A stretch of 64,000 nucleotides of DNA, taken from assembly GCA_002435865.1 (NCBI GenBank), contig DIWV01000010.1, positions 62,001 to 126,000 on the forward strand, in the 5' to 3' direction. Positions within the stretch are counted from its first letter, which is position 1. Each line of letters opens with the position of its first letter. The stretch is from Cloacimonetes bacterium UBA6097 (GTDB taxonomy: Bacteria > Cloacimonadota > Cloacimonadia > Cloacimonadales > Cloacimonadaceae). The notes beneath the pieces were generated by a model. The model made no database searches, was not told where the DNA came from, and saw only the letters and a list, made by a program, of their open reading frames with translations. The position numbers and the translations under genes were made by a program. This document shows, piece after piece, positions 8,037 to 15,858 of this stretch.

Positions 8037-9041
8037 TTATTGCTGCCCCAGAGTTGCTACCATTACAGCTTTGATGGTATGCATCCGGTTCTCAGCTTCC
8101 TGGAAAACAACTGATTGCGTGCTTTCAAACACATCATCGCTTACTTCCAGCCCATTCAGACCGTATTTCTTGAAGATGTCTTTACCTATAATAGTCTTAG
8201 TATCATGGAAAGATGGAAGGCAGTGCATAAAGACTGTTTCCTTTTTGCCTGTTAGCTTCATCATTTTTGTATTTACCTGATAAGGTTTGAGCAGTTTAAT
8301 CCTGCTTTCCCAAACACTATCCGGTTCACCCATAGAAACCCAGACATCAGTATAAATAACATCAGCACCTTTAACACCTTTGGCTATGTCTTCTGTTAAA
8401 GTGATACTGCCGCCTGTTTCTTTGGCAATAGCCTTACACTTATCGAGCAGTTTCTTGTCTGGGAACAAGCTTTTTGGTGCTACTATCCTGAAATCCACAC
8501 CCATCTTGGCACAGCCAATCATGAGTCCGTTTGCAACGTTATTACGTCCATCTCCGGAATATACCCAGACTTGTTGATTTAACGGTTTTTTGATATGTTC
8601 AATACCAGTAAGGAAATCAGCAAGAATCTGAGTGGGATGGTCTTCTGTTGTCAGCCCGTTCCAAACCGGCACTCCTGCATATTTCGCAAGTTCTTCCACA
8701 ATTTCCTGTCCATAGCCGCGGTATTCGATACCGTCATACATACGACCAAGAACTCTTGCTGTATCAGCAATGGATTCTTTTTTACCCATCTGGCTTCCTG
8801 TTGGTCCCAGATAAGTGACATGGGCACCCTGGTCGAAAGCTGCAACTTCAAAGGCACAGCGGGTACGGGTGCTGTCCTTTTCAAAGATAAGAGCAATGTT
8901 CTTGCCTTTCAGACGCTGGACTTCATTGCCAATGTACTTAGCTTTTTTAAGGTCAGCGGAAAGATCTAACAAGAATTGAATTTCCTGCGGTGTATAGTCC
9001 AGCAGGGTTAGGAAGTGACGATTCTTAAGATTGAACGGCAT
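8037..9041 (-). CDS. argF: Ornithine carbamoyltransferase
   Basis: This enzyme transfers the carbamoyl group from carbamoyl phosphate to ornithine to make citrulline, or runs the reverse reaction in arginine breakdown. With the start at 9041 the protein is 334 residues, the usual length. Motifs are STRTR (57-61, carbamoyl phosphate), HPTQ (135-138), SMGE (near 236) and HCLPSFHD (273-280, ornithine loop), with the C-terminal ENRMHTIKAVM. The chosen ATG has a strong AAGGAG seven bases upstream; an ATG 13 codons earlier does not. It stands alone as a single-gene unit with its own terminator. No arcA or arcC is nearby, so the direction (biosynthetic or catabolic) is not shown. Confidence 0.95.
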   Translation of the reverse strand: MPFNLKNRHFLTLLDYTPQEIQFLLDLSADLKKAKYIGNEVQRLKGKNIALIFEKDSTRTRCAFEVAAFDQGAHVTYLGPTGSQMGKKESIADTARVLGRMYDGIEYRGYGQEIVEELAKYAGVPVWNGLTTEDHPTQILADFLTGIEHIKKPLNQQVWVYSGDGRNNVANGLMIGCAKMGVDFRIVAPKSLFPDKKLLDKCKAIAKETGGSITLTEDIAKGVKGADVIYTDVWVSMGEPDSVWESRIKLLKPYQVNTKMMKLTGKKETVFMHCLPSFHDTKTIIGKDIFKKYGLNGLEVSDDVFESTQSVVFQEAENRMHTIKAVMVATLGQQ

Positions 9042-9096
9042 ACTTTGCTCCTTGTTTATTTTGGTGATTTTATCAACCACCTTATTATTTTTATAC

Positions 9097-9125
9097 CAAA
9101 TTTAACAAGGTAGTTTAAAGGGCAA
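9097..9125 (-). promoter_or_regulatory. Candidate promoter of argF
   Basis: On the minus strand TTGCCC (9125-9120) is followed after 15 bp by TAAATTTG (9104-9097). The second box fits both a sigma-70 -10 (TAAATT) and the Bacteroidota -7 consensus TAnnTTTG. It lies about 55 bp upstream of the argF ATG. The assignment rests on sequence pattern only. Confidence 0.45.
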
Positions 9126-9149
9126 GGAAATTATTTACAGGATTTATTC

Positions 9150-10058
9150 TTATGGATTGATAAGGGAAAACAAATAGCCGTGCCTGACACCTTTGGTGCT
9201 TACAGTGAACTCTGTCTGGCCATAATTGATCATAGCTTTACTTAGAATCATGGAACCTGCCACGATAATATCAGCTCTTCCGGCAGGCATATTAAGCAGC
9301 TTATTCTTCTCTGCAATAGTAAGCCCGGCAAGATAATCAGTCTGCCGAAGCACCTCTTCCAATGTAAACTGCTTACCTTCGATCTGATTTACTTCTGACA
9401 CAGGTTTGTTCAGAGATAGTAAAGCAAGCGTTGTTACTGTACCTCCTACTCCGATAAATCTGGTCACATTCTTGTTCTTATGTAATCCAGCCATTTGCGT
9501 ATCAATAAATTTGTTTAAATCATTTAACTCGTTTTTAGTAGCCGGGTCATGTTTGATGCATAGCTCAGTCAGTTTGACCGCTCCAATAGGTAAACTGATA
9601 ATATACCTGATATCATCGCCCAGTCCCAGAGTAAATTCTGTGCTGCCGCCACCGATATCTGATACAACCACTGATTCTTCATTGTTTGTAATCGGATATG
9701 TAGCACCTCTATAGGCAAGTTCACCTTCTTTATCACCGGAAATAATCTCTGCTGAAATACCATACAAGTTTTTCACTTGTTTCATAAAAACTTCTGCATT
9801 CTCTGCCATACGCAGACTTTCTGTTGCAATCAGGTGGAAATGTGTGTCTGCCTTATCAGGGAATTGGGATATAATCAATCCAACTGTATCAAGATTTCTT
9901 TTCAAAGCATCTTCACTTATTTTTTGGGTTACCTGAAGACCTGCTCCAATTCTGGTAGGATATACTTTATCCGAGAGTATGTCCCAACCTGATTCTCCTA
10001 ACTCTGCTGACAAGGCTTTAATTGAATTAGTGCCGATTTCAATTACAATATGTTTCAT
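9150..10058 (-). CDS. Ppx/GppA-family phosphatase
   Basis: A 302-residue member of the exopolyphosphatase/guanosine pentaphosphate phosphatase family (ASKHA fold). The N-terminal phosphate-binding stretch IEIGTNSIKAL, the second glycine-rich motif VVSDIGGGSTEFTLG and the late IGVGGTVTTLA and AGRADIIVAGSMIL motifs are visible. It lacks the extra C-terminal HD-like domain of E. coli Ppx and so belongs to the short forms. The substrate may be polyphosphate or pppGpp; sequence alone does not decide. It is transcribed divergently from the YoaP-type gene and lies 108 bp upstream of argF in the same direction. Confidence 0.85.
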   Translation of the reverse strand: MKHIVIEIGTNSIKALSAELGESGWDILSDKVYPTRIGAGLQVTQKISEDALKRNLDTVGLIISQFPDKADTHFHLIATESLRMAENAEVFMKQVKNLYGISAEIISGDKEGELAYRGATYPITNNEESVVVSDIGGGSTEFTLGLGDDIRYIISLPIGAVKLTELCIKHDPATKNELNDLNKFIDTQMAGLHKNKNVTRFIGVGGTVTTLALLSLNKPVSEVNQIEGKQFTLEEVLRQTDYLAGLTIAEKNKLLNMPAGRADIIVAGSMILSKAMINYGQTEFTVSTKGVRHGYLFSLINP

Positions 10059-10105
10059 ATAAAACTACTTTAACGGAAACAGATTTGCAGTCAATCTAAT
10101 ATTTA

Positions 10106-10115
10106 TTGACGTCAA
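10106..10115. promoter_or_regulatory. Perfect palindrome TTGACGTCAA in a divergent promoter region
   Basis: This ten-base perfect palindrome lies between two divergent genes, 48 bp upstream of the Ppx/GppA start and 60 bp upstream of the YoaP-type start. Read either way it gives a TTGACG box, so it could supply two overlapping -35 elements or be a dimeric regulator site. No matching -10 box is obvious on either strand. Confidence 0.4.
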
Positions 10116-10174
10116 GATATTGGTGTTCATTGTTGTTTTATTGCATTTATGGAAAATTAGCAAAGGGAAGTTTA

Positions 10175-10942
10175 ATGGAATACAGGATTGTAACTATTAA
10201 TCAAAACAATATAACTGAACATCCTCAATTGGTGTGTTTTATCAATCCTAAGCATCCTGCTTATAAAATAAAAGTAGAATGGCTTAAATCAAGACTGAAA
10301 GAAGGTTTAACGATAAAGTTACTATATGTGGAGGGTGAAAGCAAACCGGTTGGTTTTATTGAATACGTTCCCGGTGAATTTGCCTGGCGTGCCGTTTCTG
10401 CAAAGGACTATATGCTCATCCACTGCATCTGGATTTACAGCAATCAATACAAAGGACAGGGAGTTGGAACCAAACTCCTGCAAGCCTGCATTGATGATGC
10501 CAAAAGCCAAGGAATGGCAGGAGTAGCAGTCGTTACCAGTACAGATGCTTTTATGGCAAAGAAAGCTTTCTTCATTAAGAATGGCTTCCAATCTATAGAT
10601 ACTGCTCCTCCTCATCATGAGTTGTTGCTTTTACCTTTCAAGGAAGCTCCCCTGCCAAAATTCAATGACTGGAAGCAACAACAAAGCAAGTATCAGGGAT
10701 TACATATTGTTTATGCTGATCAATGTCCCTGGGTTGCCAGGTTTATGAGTGAAGTACAGGATTTTGTGAGGCAGAAAGGTGTTGTTCTGCAGATAACTAA
10801 GCTTGAGACACCGTCACAGGCACAGCAAGCTCCATCGCCATATGCAGTATTTTGTTTGATTAATAATGGGAAACTATTGGCAGACCATTATATATCACAG
10901 ACCCGTTTTAATAATATCCTCAAGAAAGAAAAGCTGATTTAA
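10175..10942 (+). CDS. YoaP-type GNAT acetyltransferase with thioredoxin-like C-terminal domain
   Basis: A 255-residue two-domain protein. Residues 1-140 are a GNAT N-acetyltransferase with the acetyl-CoA loop QYKGQGVGTK (91-100) and the AKKAFFIKNGF segment. Residues about 165-255 match the YoaP-type C-terminal domain, beginning with LHIVYADQCPWVARFM, whose cysteine sits where a thioredoxin-like fold would place it. The ATG at 10175 has AAAGGGAAG upstream; an in-frame ATG at 10106 would add 23 unconvincing residues and overlap the palindrome. The substrate is unknown. It is a single-gene unit, convergent with the next gene. Confidence 0.78.
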   Translation: MEYRIVTINQNNITEHPQLVCFINPKHPAYKIKVEWLKSRLKEGLTIKLLYVEGESKPVGFIEYVPGEFAWRAVSAKDYMLIHCIWIYSNQYKGQGVGTKLLQACIDDAKSQGMAGVAVVTSTDAFMAKKAFFIKNGFQSIDTAPPHHELLLLPFKEAPLPKFNDWKQQQSKYQGLHIVYADQCPWVARFMSEVQDFVRQKGVVLQITKLETPSQAQQAPSPYAVFCLINNGKLLADHYISQTRFNNILKKEKLI

Positions 10943-10964
10943 TTTATTAACTGATATCGGATTT

Positions 10965-11648
10965 CTATTCCAGCTTCAGGCTTTTAATTGTCTTGGAAGA
11001 ACCACCCCTTGATACTTTAAAGACATATACACCTGATGGTGCTATTTTACCTTTATTATCAATACCGTTCCAACTGAGATTTGTTTCTTCACCAGTAGCA
11101 AATCCTGATTCCGCATATACAAGCTGACCTTTGATATTAAAAACTTCAACTAATGCTTCGCCCGGACTTCCAGATTTAATACTTATGTTTACATTATTCC
11201 TGAAGGGATTGGGGTAAACTGATAACTGATTTGGTATTGCCAGATTATCTGTATTTAAGGTTGTATTTATTGTGATAATGTTGCCCACAGGCTCAATACC
11301 GCTGTTTTGATAAACATATGCCTGCAATTCATGAATTCCTTCAGGTATAGGTGGATACCAGGGAACATAAACCAATCCTCGTGTATATGTTTGATCCACT
11401 GGTATTGATACCTGGACTACCACCGGTAAGAAATACAATGCTGGGGGATTGCCATCCAGGTATAAACTTGCCCATCCTGTATCACCGAACGTCCAATGAA
11501 TGTCAGAGGATGTGTTATTGGTTATATGCAAATCTGCATATATATGGGTGTTGCTCAAACCGGTAAGTTCCAATTCCCAAAGTTGTGCACTAAGCAAGCA
11601 AAAGCATCCTAAAGCTAAGGCTAAGACCAGAGCAATTGACTTTTTCAT
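10965..11648 (-). CDS. Exported protein with type-A C-terminal sorting domain
   Basis: A 227-residue protein with a signal peptide (about 1-21), a beta-rich middle of about 110 residues and a C-terminal sorting/FlgD-like domain of about 85 residues beginning at VYPNPFRNNVNISI and ending TIKSLKLE. The domain marks it as likely cargo of a type IX secretion system, placed on the surface or released. The middle (TNNTSSDIHWTFGDTGWASL onward) loosely resembles the BsuPI proteinase-inhibitor fold; I hold that at low confidence. An AGGAGG-like site precedes the ATG. It forms its own unit between the convergent YoaP-type gene and the divergent YfhO-like gene. Confidence 0.75.
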   Translation of the reverse strand: MKKSIALVLALALGCFCLLSAQLWELELTGLSNTHIYADLHITNNTSSDIHWTFGDTGWASLYLDGNPPALYFLPVVVQVSIPVDQTYTRGLVYVPWYPPIPEGIHELQAYVYQNSGIEPVGNIITINTTLNTDNLAIPNQLSVYPNPFRNNVNISIKSGSPGEALVEVFNIKGQLVYAESGFATGEETNLSWNGIDNKGKIAPSGVYVFKVSRGGSSKTIKSLKLE

Positions 11649-11713
11649 TATTCCTCCCGCAGGTTAGAAAACAAAGCTCTGACTAAAATAAGATTTTACA
11701 TTCTTATATATAT

Positions 11714-11742
11714 AATTTATTTGAAAATAGTGCTGATGTCAA
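11714..11742 (-). promoter_or_regulatory. Candidate sigma-70-type promoter of the sorted surface protein
   Basis: On the minus strand TTGACA (11742-11737) is followed after exactly 17 bp by TAAATT (11719-11714). It lies 66-94 bp upstream of the ATG at 11648, in an A/T-rich stretch. The -35/-10 layout matches those found before two of the tandem paralogs near 28.6 and 31.1 kb. Confidence 0.6.
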
Positions 11743-11831
11743 GAAATATATATCTAAATGAACCTGAATTATTATATTAATCTTTTCCAATACTTCTATA
11801 TTCTGCATAAATACAATTCTCTTGACTAAAT

Positions 11832-11873
11832 TGCTTTTCAGAAAAGCATGATATGCATAATAAATAATGCATA
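11832..11873. promoter_or_regulatory. Two stacked inverted repeats upstream of the YfhO-like gene
   Basis: TGCTTTTC-A-GAAAAGCA (11832-11848) is a perfect 8-bp inverted repeat around a single base. It is followed by TATGCAT (11852-11858) and ATGCATA (11867-11873), a 7-bp inverted repeat around eight bases. A TTGACT box lies just before them (11822-11827) and the gene starts at 11897. The position suggests operator sites over the promoter, but no regulator is identified. Confidence 0.45.
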
Positions 11874-11896
11874 TATACTAATTCTGTGAGGTGAAA

Positions 11897-14344
11897 ATGA
11901 GTCATCATTCAGTCCCATCCAAGAAACCAATAGTCAAAGACAAAAAGAAGTCAGCAGGTAAAACCGCTGCAATCAAACAGCCAACTGAATCCATCTTTGA
12001 ACAAAAGCCATGGATTTATGTAATTTTGTTGTTCCTGTTAATCAGTATTTTATATTTTCCAATTGCTTTCCAGAAGAAGTTTCCCCCTGCATCAGACACG
12101 CAGCAATGGCGCGGAGCAGCGGAAAGAGTTATTGAATATAACAAGACTCATCACGATAAAGCACTCTGGCAGCCTAATATGTTCAGCGGAATGCCAAGCT
12201 ATTTAATCTCGCTGCCCAACCAGTATCTGTACCTGGAAAACATAACCAAAGCTGTAGATAAGGTGATGAACTGGAGAATATTCCTGCTCTTTATCGGTGG
12301 ACTGGGTATGTTTTTACTGCTCAGGTTTCTCGGTCTGGACGGATTTACAAGCTTCTTCGGAGCGGTGGCATTTGTCTTTAGCAGTCACTGGACAGGACTT
12401 CTTGATATAGGTCATAATACGAAATTCAGAGCTATTATGTGGATTCCCTGGGTTGTCTGGGGTATTATGTATCTCAGGAAAAAGCCGGGAATATTAGGCT
12501 TGGGTCTCGCCAGTGTATTAATGATTACTCAGCTTAGGGAAAATCATCCGCAGATAAGCTATTACTTATACCTGTTTGTTGGGTTATACTGGATTTATAG
12601 CCTGATAGAAACCTTTACAAAAAAAGACTGGGGTAAGTTTATCCTGTTCAGTGTTCTGTTACTTGCAGCGTTTGCTTTTATGGGACTTGCAGTGATGAAT
12701 CCCTACCTTTCTATCCAGGAGTACGGACACTACACTATCAGGGGCGGCGAGAAAGGTCTGGATACTGCCTATGCACAGGGCTGGAGCTTTCACCCATTGG
12801 AGATTATAAGCTTCATTATCCCTGATTTCTTTGGCGGAGTGAACCAAACTTATTGGGGCTGGATGGAATTCACCCAAATATATAACTATTGCGGACTTCT
12901 GATTCTGGTTCTTGGTTTCTTTGCCCTGATTGGAAAAAGAAAGAAGTTGGCATGGTTCCTGTGGATAAGCAGTATCCTATTCCTGATAATGTCATTTGGC
13001 AGGCATTGGAGCTGGTTTAGTAACCTTCTGCTGAATTATCTGCCCTATTTCAACAAATTCAGGGTGCCTTCCATGTTACTGGTTATAACGCAGTTCTGTA
13101 TTGCTGTGTTAGCAGCTTTGGGACTGGCAAATATCATAGATAAATTTAAGGAAAACGACCAAAAGTTCATTAAGAAAGTACAGACCTGGTTAATCGTAGT
13201 TGCTATAGTCTTTGTAATCTTTCTGGTTTTGGGCAAAGGCATATTCAAAAGCCTGCCCTTCACAACAGAAAATGAAATTGCACAACTGAAACAAAACAAT
13301 ACTTTCGACCAACTGCCGCAGATCAAAGCAATGCGTCTGAACCTGCTATTCAAAAGCGGTGCACTCAGCCTGCTTTTTCTGGTTGTGGGACTAGGTTCAA
13401 TCCTGCTATTTCTGAAGAAGAACATTACAAAAACTGTGTTCCTGGTTCTGATTCTGATTATAGCATTCATTGATGTATATATTTATACTGGTAAGAACCT
13501 AAAGAATGTGGAATCTGCGAAGTACAGCATGGATACATTTACTAAGCGTGATTATGATGATTACCTTTTAAGCGACTCGACTAATTACAGGATATATCCT
13601 CTGAATGTTGGCATGAATGGCAAATGGGCTTTCTACCATCAGACGATACAAGGCTATCATGGTGCAAAGCTTAAACGCTATCAGGAAGTACTGGAAAATA
13701 ATCTGGATGCACAACTCAGGCAACAGAAAATCAACTGGAATCTTCTTAATATGCTGAATGTGAAGTATGTTATCTTCCCTGACAGCCTTCCTTTCTTTAA
13801 CCTGTACCCTGTTTTTACCAGCAATGAAGAACAGGTGGTTGTTCACAGAAACATGACAGTATTGCCCAGAGCATGGTTTGTAGACAGCCTGGAAGTTATT
13901 GCAAAACCAAAAGACATCTGGGATGAGATTAATAGTGAGAATTTCAGTCCCGCAAAGACTGCCATTGTAGAAGAGAAAGTAGACGGTGTGGAAGTACCGA
14001 CAGTACGTAATGTAACTCCAACAGGTTTTGAAATGCAAAACTTAAGCTTTGAAACCGAAACAGATAAGCCTGCCTTCCTGGTAGTAAGTGAAGTCTATTA
14101 TCCTGCCGGTTGGAAAGCATTTATCGATGGCAAGGAAACCAAGATATACCCAACAAACTATATCCTCAGGGGTATTGTGGTACCTGTAGGTAAACATAAA
14201 ATAGAAATGAAATTCGCACCTTCAAGCTATAAGCTTAGTATTACACTAAGTTTGATTGGAATATTGCTGTCTGTTCTTGCCTTACTTATAGGTTTGTTCT
14301 TCTGGTATAGGGGAAGAAAAGCAGGAGTAAAATCAATCTCATAA
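11897..14344 (+). CDS. YfhO-like polytopic membrane protein
   Basis: An 815-residue inner-membrane protein of the YfhO type. After a basic N-terminal stretch (about 1-28) there is a first helix, then about a dozen further hydrophobic helices to about residue 540, a large soluble domain (about 545-785), and a final helix before a basic tail. The early loop carries SDTQQWRGA and LWQPNMFSGMPSYLISLP, typical of the family, which is related to GT-C glycosyltransferases. Family members have been linked to glycosylation of cell-envelope polymers, but no reaction is established here. The ATG at 11897 with GAGGTGA upstream is preferred to the GTG at 11891. It heads an operon with rsmI. Confidence 0.8.
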   Translation: MSHHSVPSKKPIVKDKKKSAGKTAAIKQPTESIFEQKPWIYVILLFLLISILYFPIAFQKKFPPASDTQQWRGAAERVIEYNKTHHDKALWQPNMFSGMPSYLISLPNQYLYLENITKAVDKVMNWRIFLLFIGGLGMFLLLRFLGLDGFTSFFGAVAFVFSSHWTGLLDIGHNTKFRAIMWIPWVVWGIMYLRKKPGILGLGLASVLMITQLRENHPQISYYLYLFVGLYWIYSLIETFTKKDWGKFILFSVLLLAAFAFMGLAVMNPYLSIQEYGHYTIRGGEKGLDTAYAQGWSFHPLEIISFIIPDFFGGVNQTYWGWMEFTQIYNYCGLLILVLGFFALIGKRKKLAWFLWISSILFLIMSFGRHWSWFSNLLLNYLPYFNKFRVPSMLLVITQFCIAVLAALGLANIIDKFKENDQKFIKKVQTWLIVVAIVFVIFLVLGKGIFKSLPFTTENEIAQLKQNNTFDQLPQIKAMRLNLLFKSGALSLLFLVVGLGSILLFLKKNITKTVFLVLILIIAFIDVYIYTGKNLKNVESAKYSMDTFTKRDYDDYLLSDSTNYRIYPLNVGMNGKWAFYHQTIQGYHGAKLKRYQEVLENNLDAQLRQQKINWNLLNMLNVKYVIFPDSLPFFNLYPVFTSNEEQVVVHRNMTVLPRAWFVDSLEVIAKPKDIWDEINSENFSPAKTAIVEEKVDGVEVPTVRNVTPTGFEMQNLSFETETDKPAFLVVSEVYYPAGWKAFIDGKETKIYPTNYILRGIVVPVGKHKIEMKFAPSSYKLSITLSLIGILLSVLALLIGLFFWYRGRKAGVKSIS

Positions 14345-14351
14345 TGTTTAT

Positions 14352-15092
14352 ATGAAAAAAGATAAAAACTTATCTGCCGGTGAGCCGAAACAGTCAATCT
14401 GCTTACCGGCAGGTCTTTATCCGGTTGCTATTCACATAGGCAATCCCGACGATATCACAATCAGGGCTATGGAAACGCTCAGGAAGTGTGATGCTGTTAT
14501 CTGTGAAGAACGACGGGAAGGGATTAGATTTATCAAATCAATAGGTATAGATAAACCGTTGTATTTCCTTAATGAACACAGCAAGTCTTTAGAAATCAAG
14601 CATTTATTCGAAGAAATCCTGATGATGAAAGACAAAGCCATTGCACTCATAAGTGACGCCGGCACGCCAGGATTTGCTGACCCGGGAGCGGAACTGGTGC
14701 AGATTTGCCATGAATACGCAGTTAGTGTCTATCCTGTTCCGGGTGCTTCTTCTTTAATGGCAGCCCTGGCAGCCAGTGGACTCAAAGCAGATAAATTTCT
14801 TTATTACGGTTTTCTTTCTGCCAAGACAGAAGAACGTGTAAAAGAGCTTAAACATTTAAAAACCATGACCAATCTTGATATCATCTTTCTTGAAGCTCCA
14901 TATCGCTTAAAAAGCATGCTGGATGATATGATATTAATACTTGGTAAAAAGCGGAAAGTACGTTTGTTTTATAAGCTAACCCAACCCAATCAAAGCATCT
15001 TCCTGGGCAGCCTGGAAGAAATATCCTACAAAATTAACAACTTCCCCAAAGGGGAATTCGTCCTAATTCTTGAACATGAATTACGTTACTGA
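14352..15092 (+). CDS. rsmI: 16S rRNA 2'-O-ribose C1402 methyltransferase, RsmI family
   Basis: A 246-residue SAM-dependent methyltransferase of the tetrapyrrole-methylase fold that methylates the 2'-O of C1402 in 16S rRNA. Motifs are LYPVAIHIGNPDDITIRA near the N-terminus, ICEERREGIRF, LISDAGTPGFADPGAELV, VYPVPGASSLMAALAASG and FLYYGFLSAKTEERVKEL, the last being typical of RsmI. Residues that differ from the commonest form (HIGNP for TPIGN, CEERRE for AEDTR) mark it as a divergent member, so the exact target is likely rather than certain. It starts 7 bp after the YfhO-like gene and overlaps the Nudix gene by 23 bp. Confidence 0.82.
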   Translation: MKKDKNLSAGEPKQSICLPAGLYPVAIHIGNPDDITIRAMETLRKCDAVICEERREGIRFIKSIGIDKPLYFLNEHSKSLEIKHLFEEILMMKDKAIALISDAGTPGFADPGAELVQICHEYAVSVYPVPGASSLMAALAASGLKADKFLYYGFLSAKTEERVKELKHLKTMTNLDIIFLEAPYRLKSMLDDMILILGKKRKVRLFYKLTQPNQSIFLGSLEEISYKINNFPKGEFVLILEHELRY

Positions 15093-15840
15093 TTACAAGA
15101 TAATTTATAAGGGAATTTTTCAGGAGGAAGACTTCCGGTTTGAAATAGTGCCGGGTGTAAGAAAATACAAAACAGACGCTATGAAACTGATTAATGAAGC
15201 CTGGCAGGAAGCTAAATTTAATCCTATAATTGATATCTATAATGGAAAAGTAATAAGTTTGCTGTCTTCATTTATGACTTCCAATGCTGAAACAGGCAGA
15301 GACCAGTTATATCTCAAAGTGCAAAGAACTGATTATAAAAGCTATTATGGAACAAATGTCTGTAATCCATACAGAATACCCAAAACTGAGCTTTCCAATG
15401 TGCTTGCAGCCTGCGCTGTCGTTGTTACTAAGGATGGCACAGTGTTTACGGGACTGAGAAGTGACAGACTTGCAGAGGTAAGTGGCGTATGGCATGTGCC
15501 CGGCGGTACATTTAGTGAAGTAATTAATCCCATAGAGATGATGAGAAAAGAACTTAAAGAAGAACTGAATATATCTGCAGAAGATATAAAAAAAGCAGTC
15601 TGCCTTGGTTTCGGCGAAAATCTTATTATGAGAAAGCCTGAATTCCTGTGTTACTTTCATCTTAAGCTGACTGAAAAACAATTAATAGACAAGATGCCGG
15701 ATGCAGTTGACAAAGATGAGCATACGGAGTATGCGTTTGTTCCTATAGAAGAACTGCAGAATTTCATAGAAATATATACTTTTGCTCCCATCGGCAAAGC
15801 TTGCATAACAAGATATCTGGAGTATATACAAGAATTTTAA
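15070..15840 (+). CDS. Nudix hydrolase with NUDT22-like N-terminal region
   Basis: A 256-residue Nudix protein. The Nudix box is at about residues 145-168 (VPGGTFSEVINPIE, then KELKEEL); the REUXEE core is present as KELKEE, but the first conserved glutamate is not in its usual register. The N-terminal 100 residues are not Nudix. Their pattern (INEAWQEAKFNPIIDIYNGK, then TDYKSYYGTN) resembles the N-terminal half of NUDT22-type UDP-sugar diphosphatases, so a nucleotide-sugar substrate is the best guess. The start could be either ATG at 15070 or 15076, both inside the end of rsmI, so expression is probably coupled. It lies 18 bp before rarA. Confidence 0.75.
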   Translation: MNMNYVTDYKIIYKGIFQEEDFRFEIVPGVRKYKTDAMKLINEAWQEAKFNPIIDIYNGKVISLLSSFMTSNAETGRDQLYLKVQRTDYKSYYGTNVCNPYRIPKTELSNVLAACAVVVTKDGTVFTGLRSDRLAEVSGVWHVPGGTFSEVINPIEMMRKELKEELNISAEDIKKAVCLGFGENLIMRKPEFLCYFHLKLTEKQLIDKMPDAVDKDEHTEYAFVPIEELQNFIEIYTFAPIGKACITRYLEYIQEF

Positions 15841-15858
15841 ACAACAAAAGGCAGCAAA

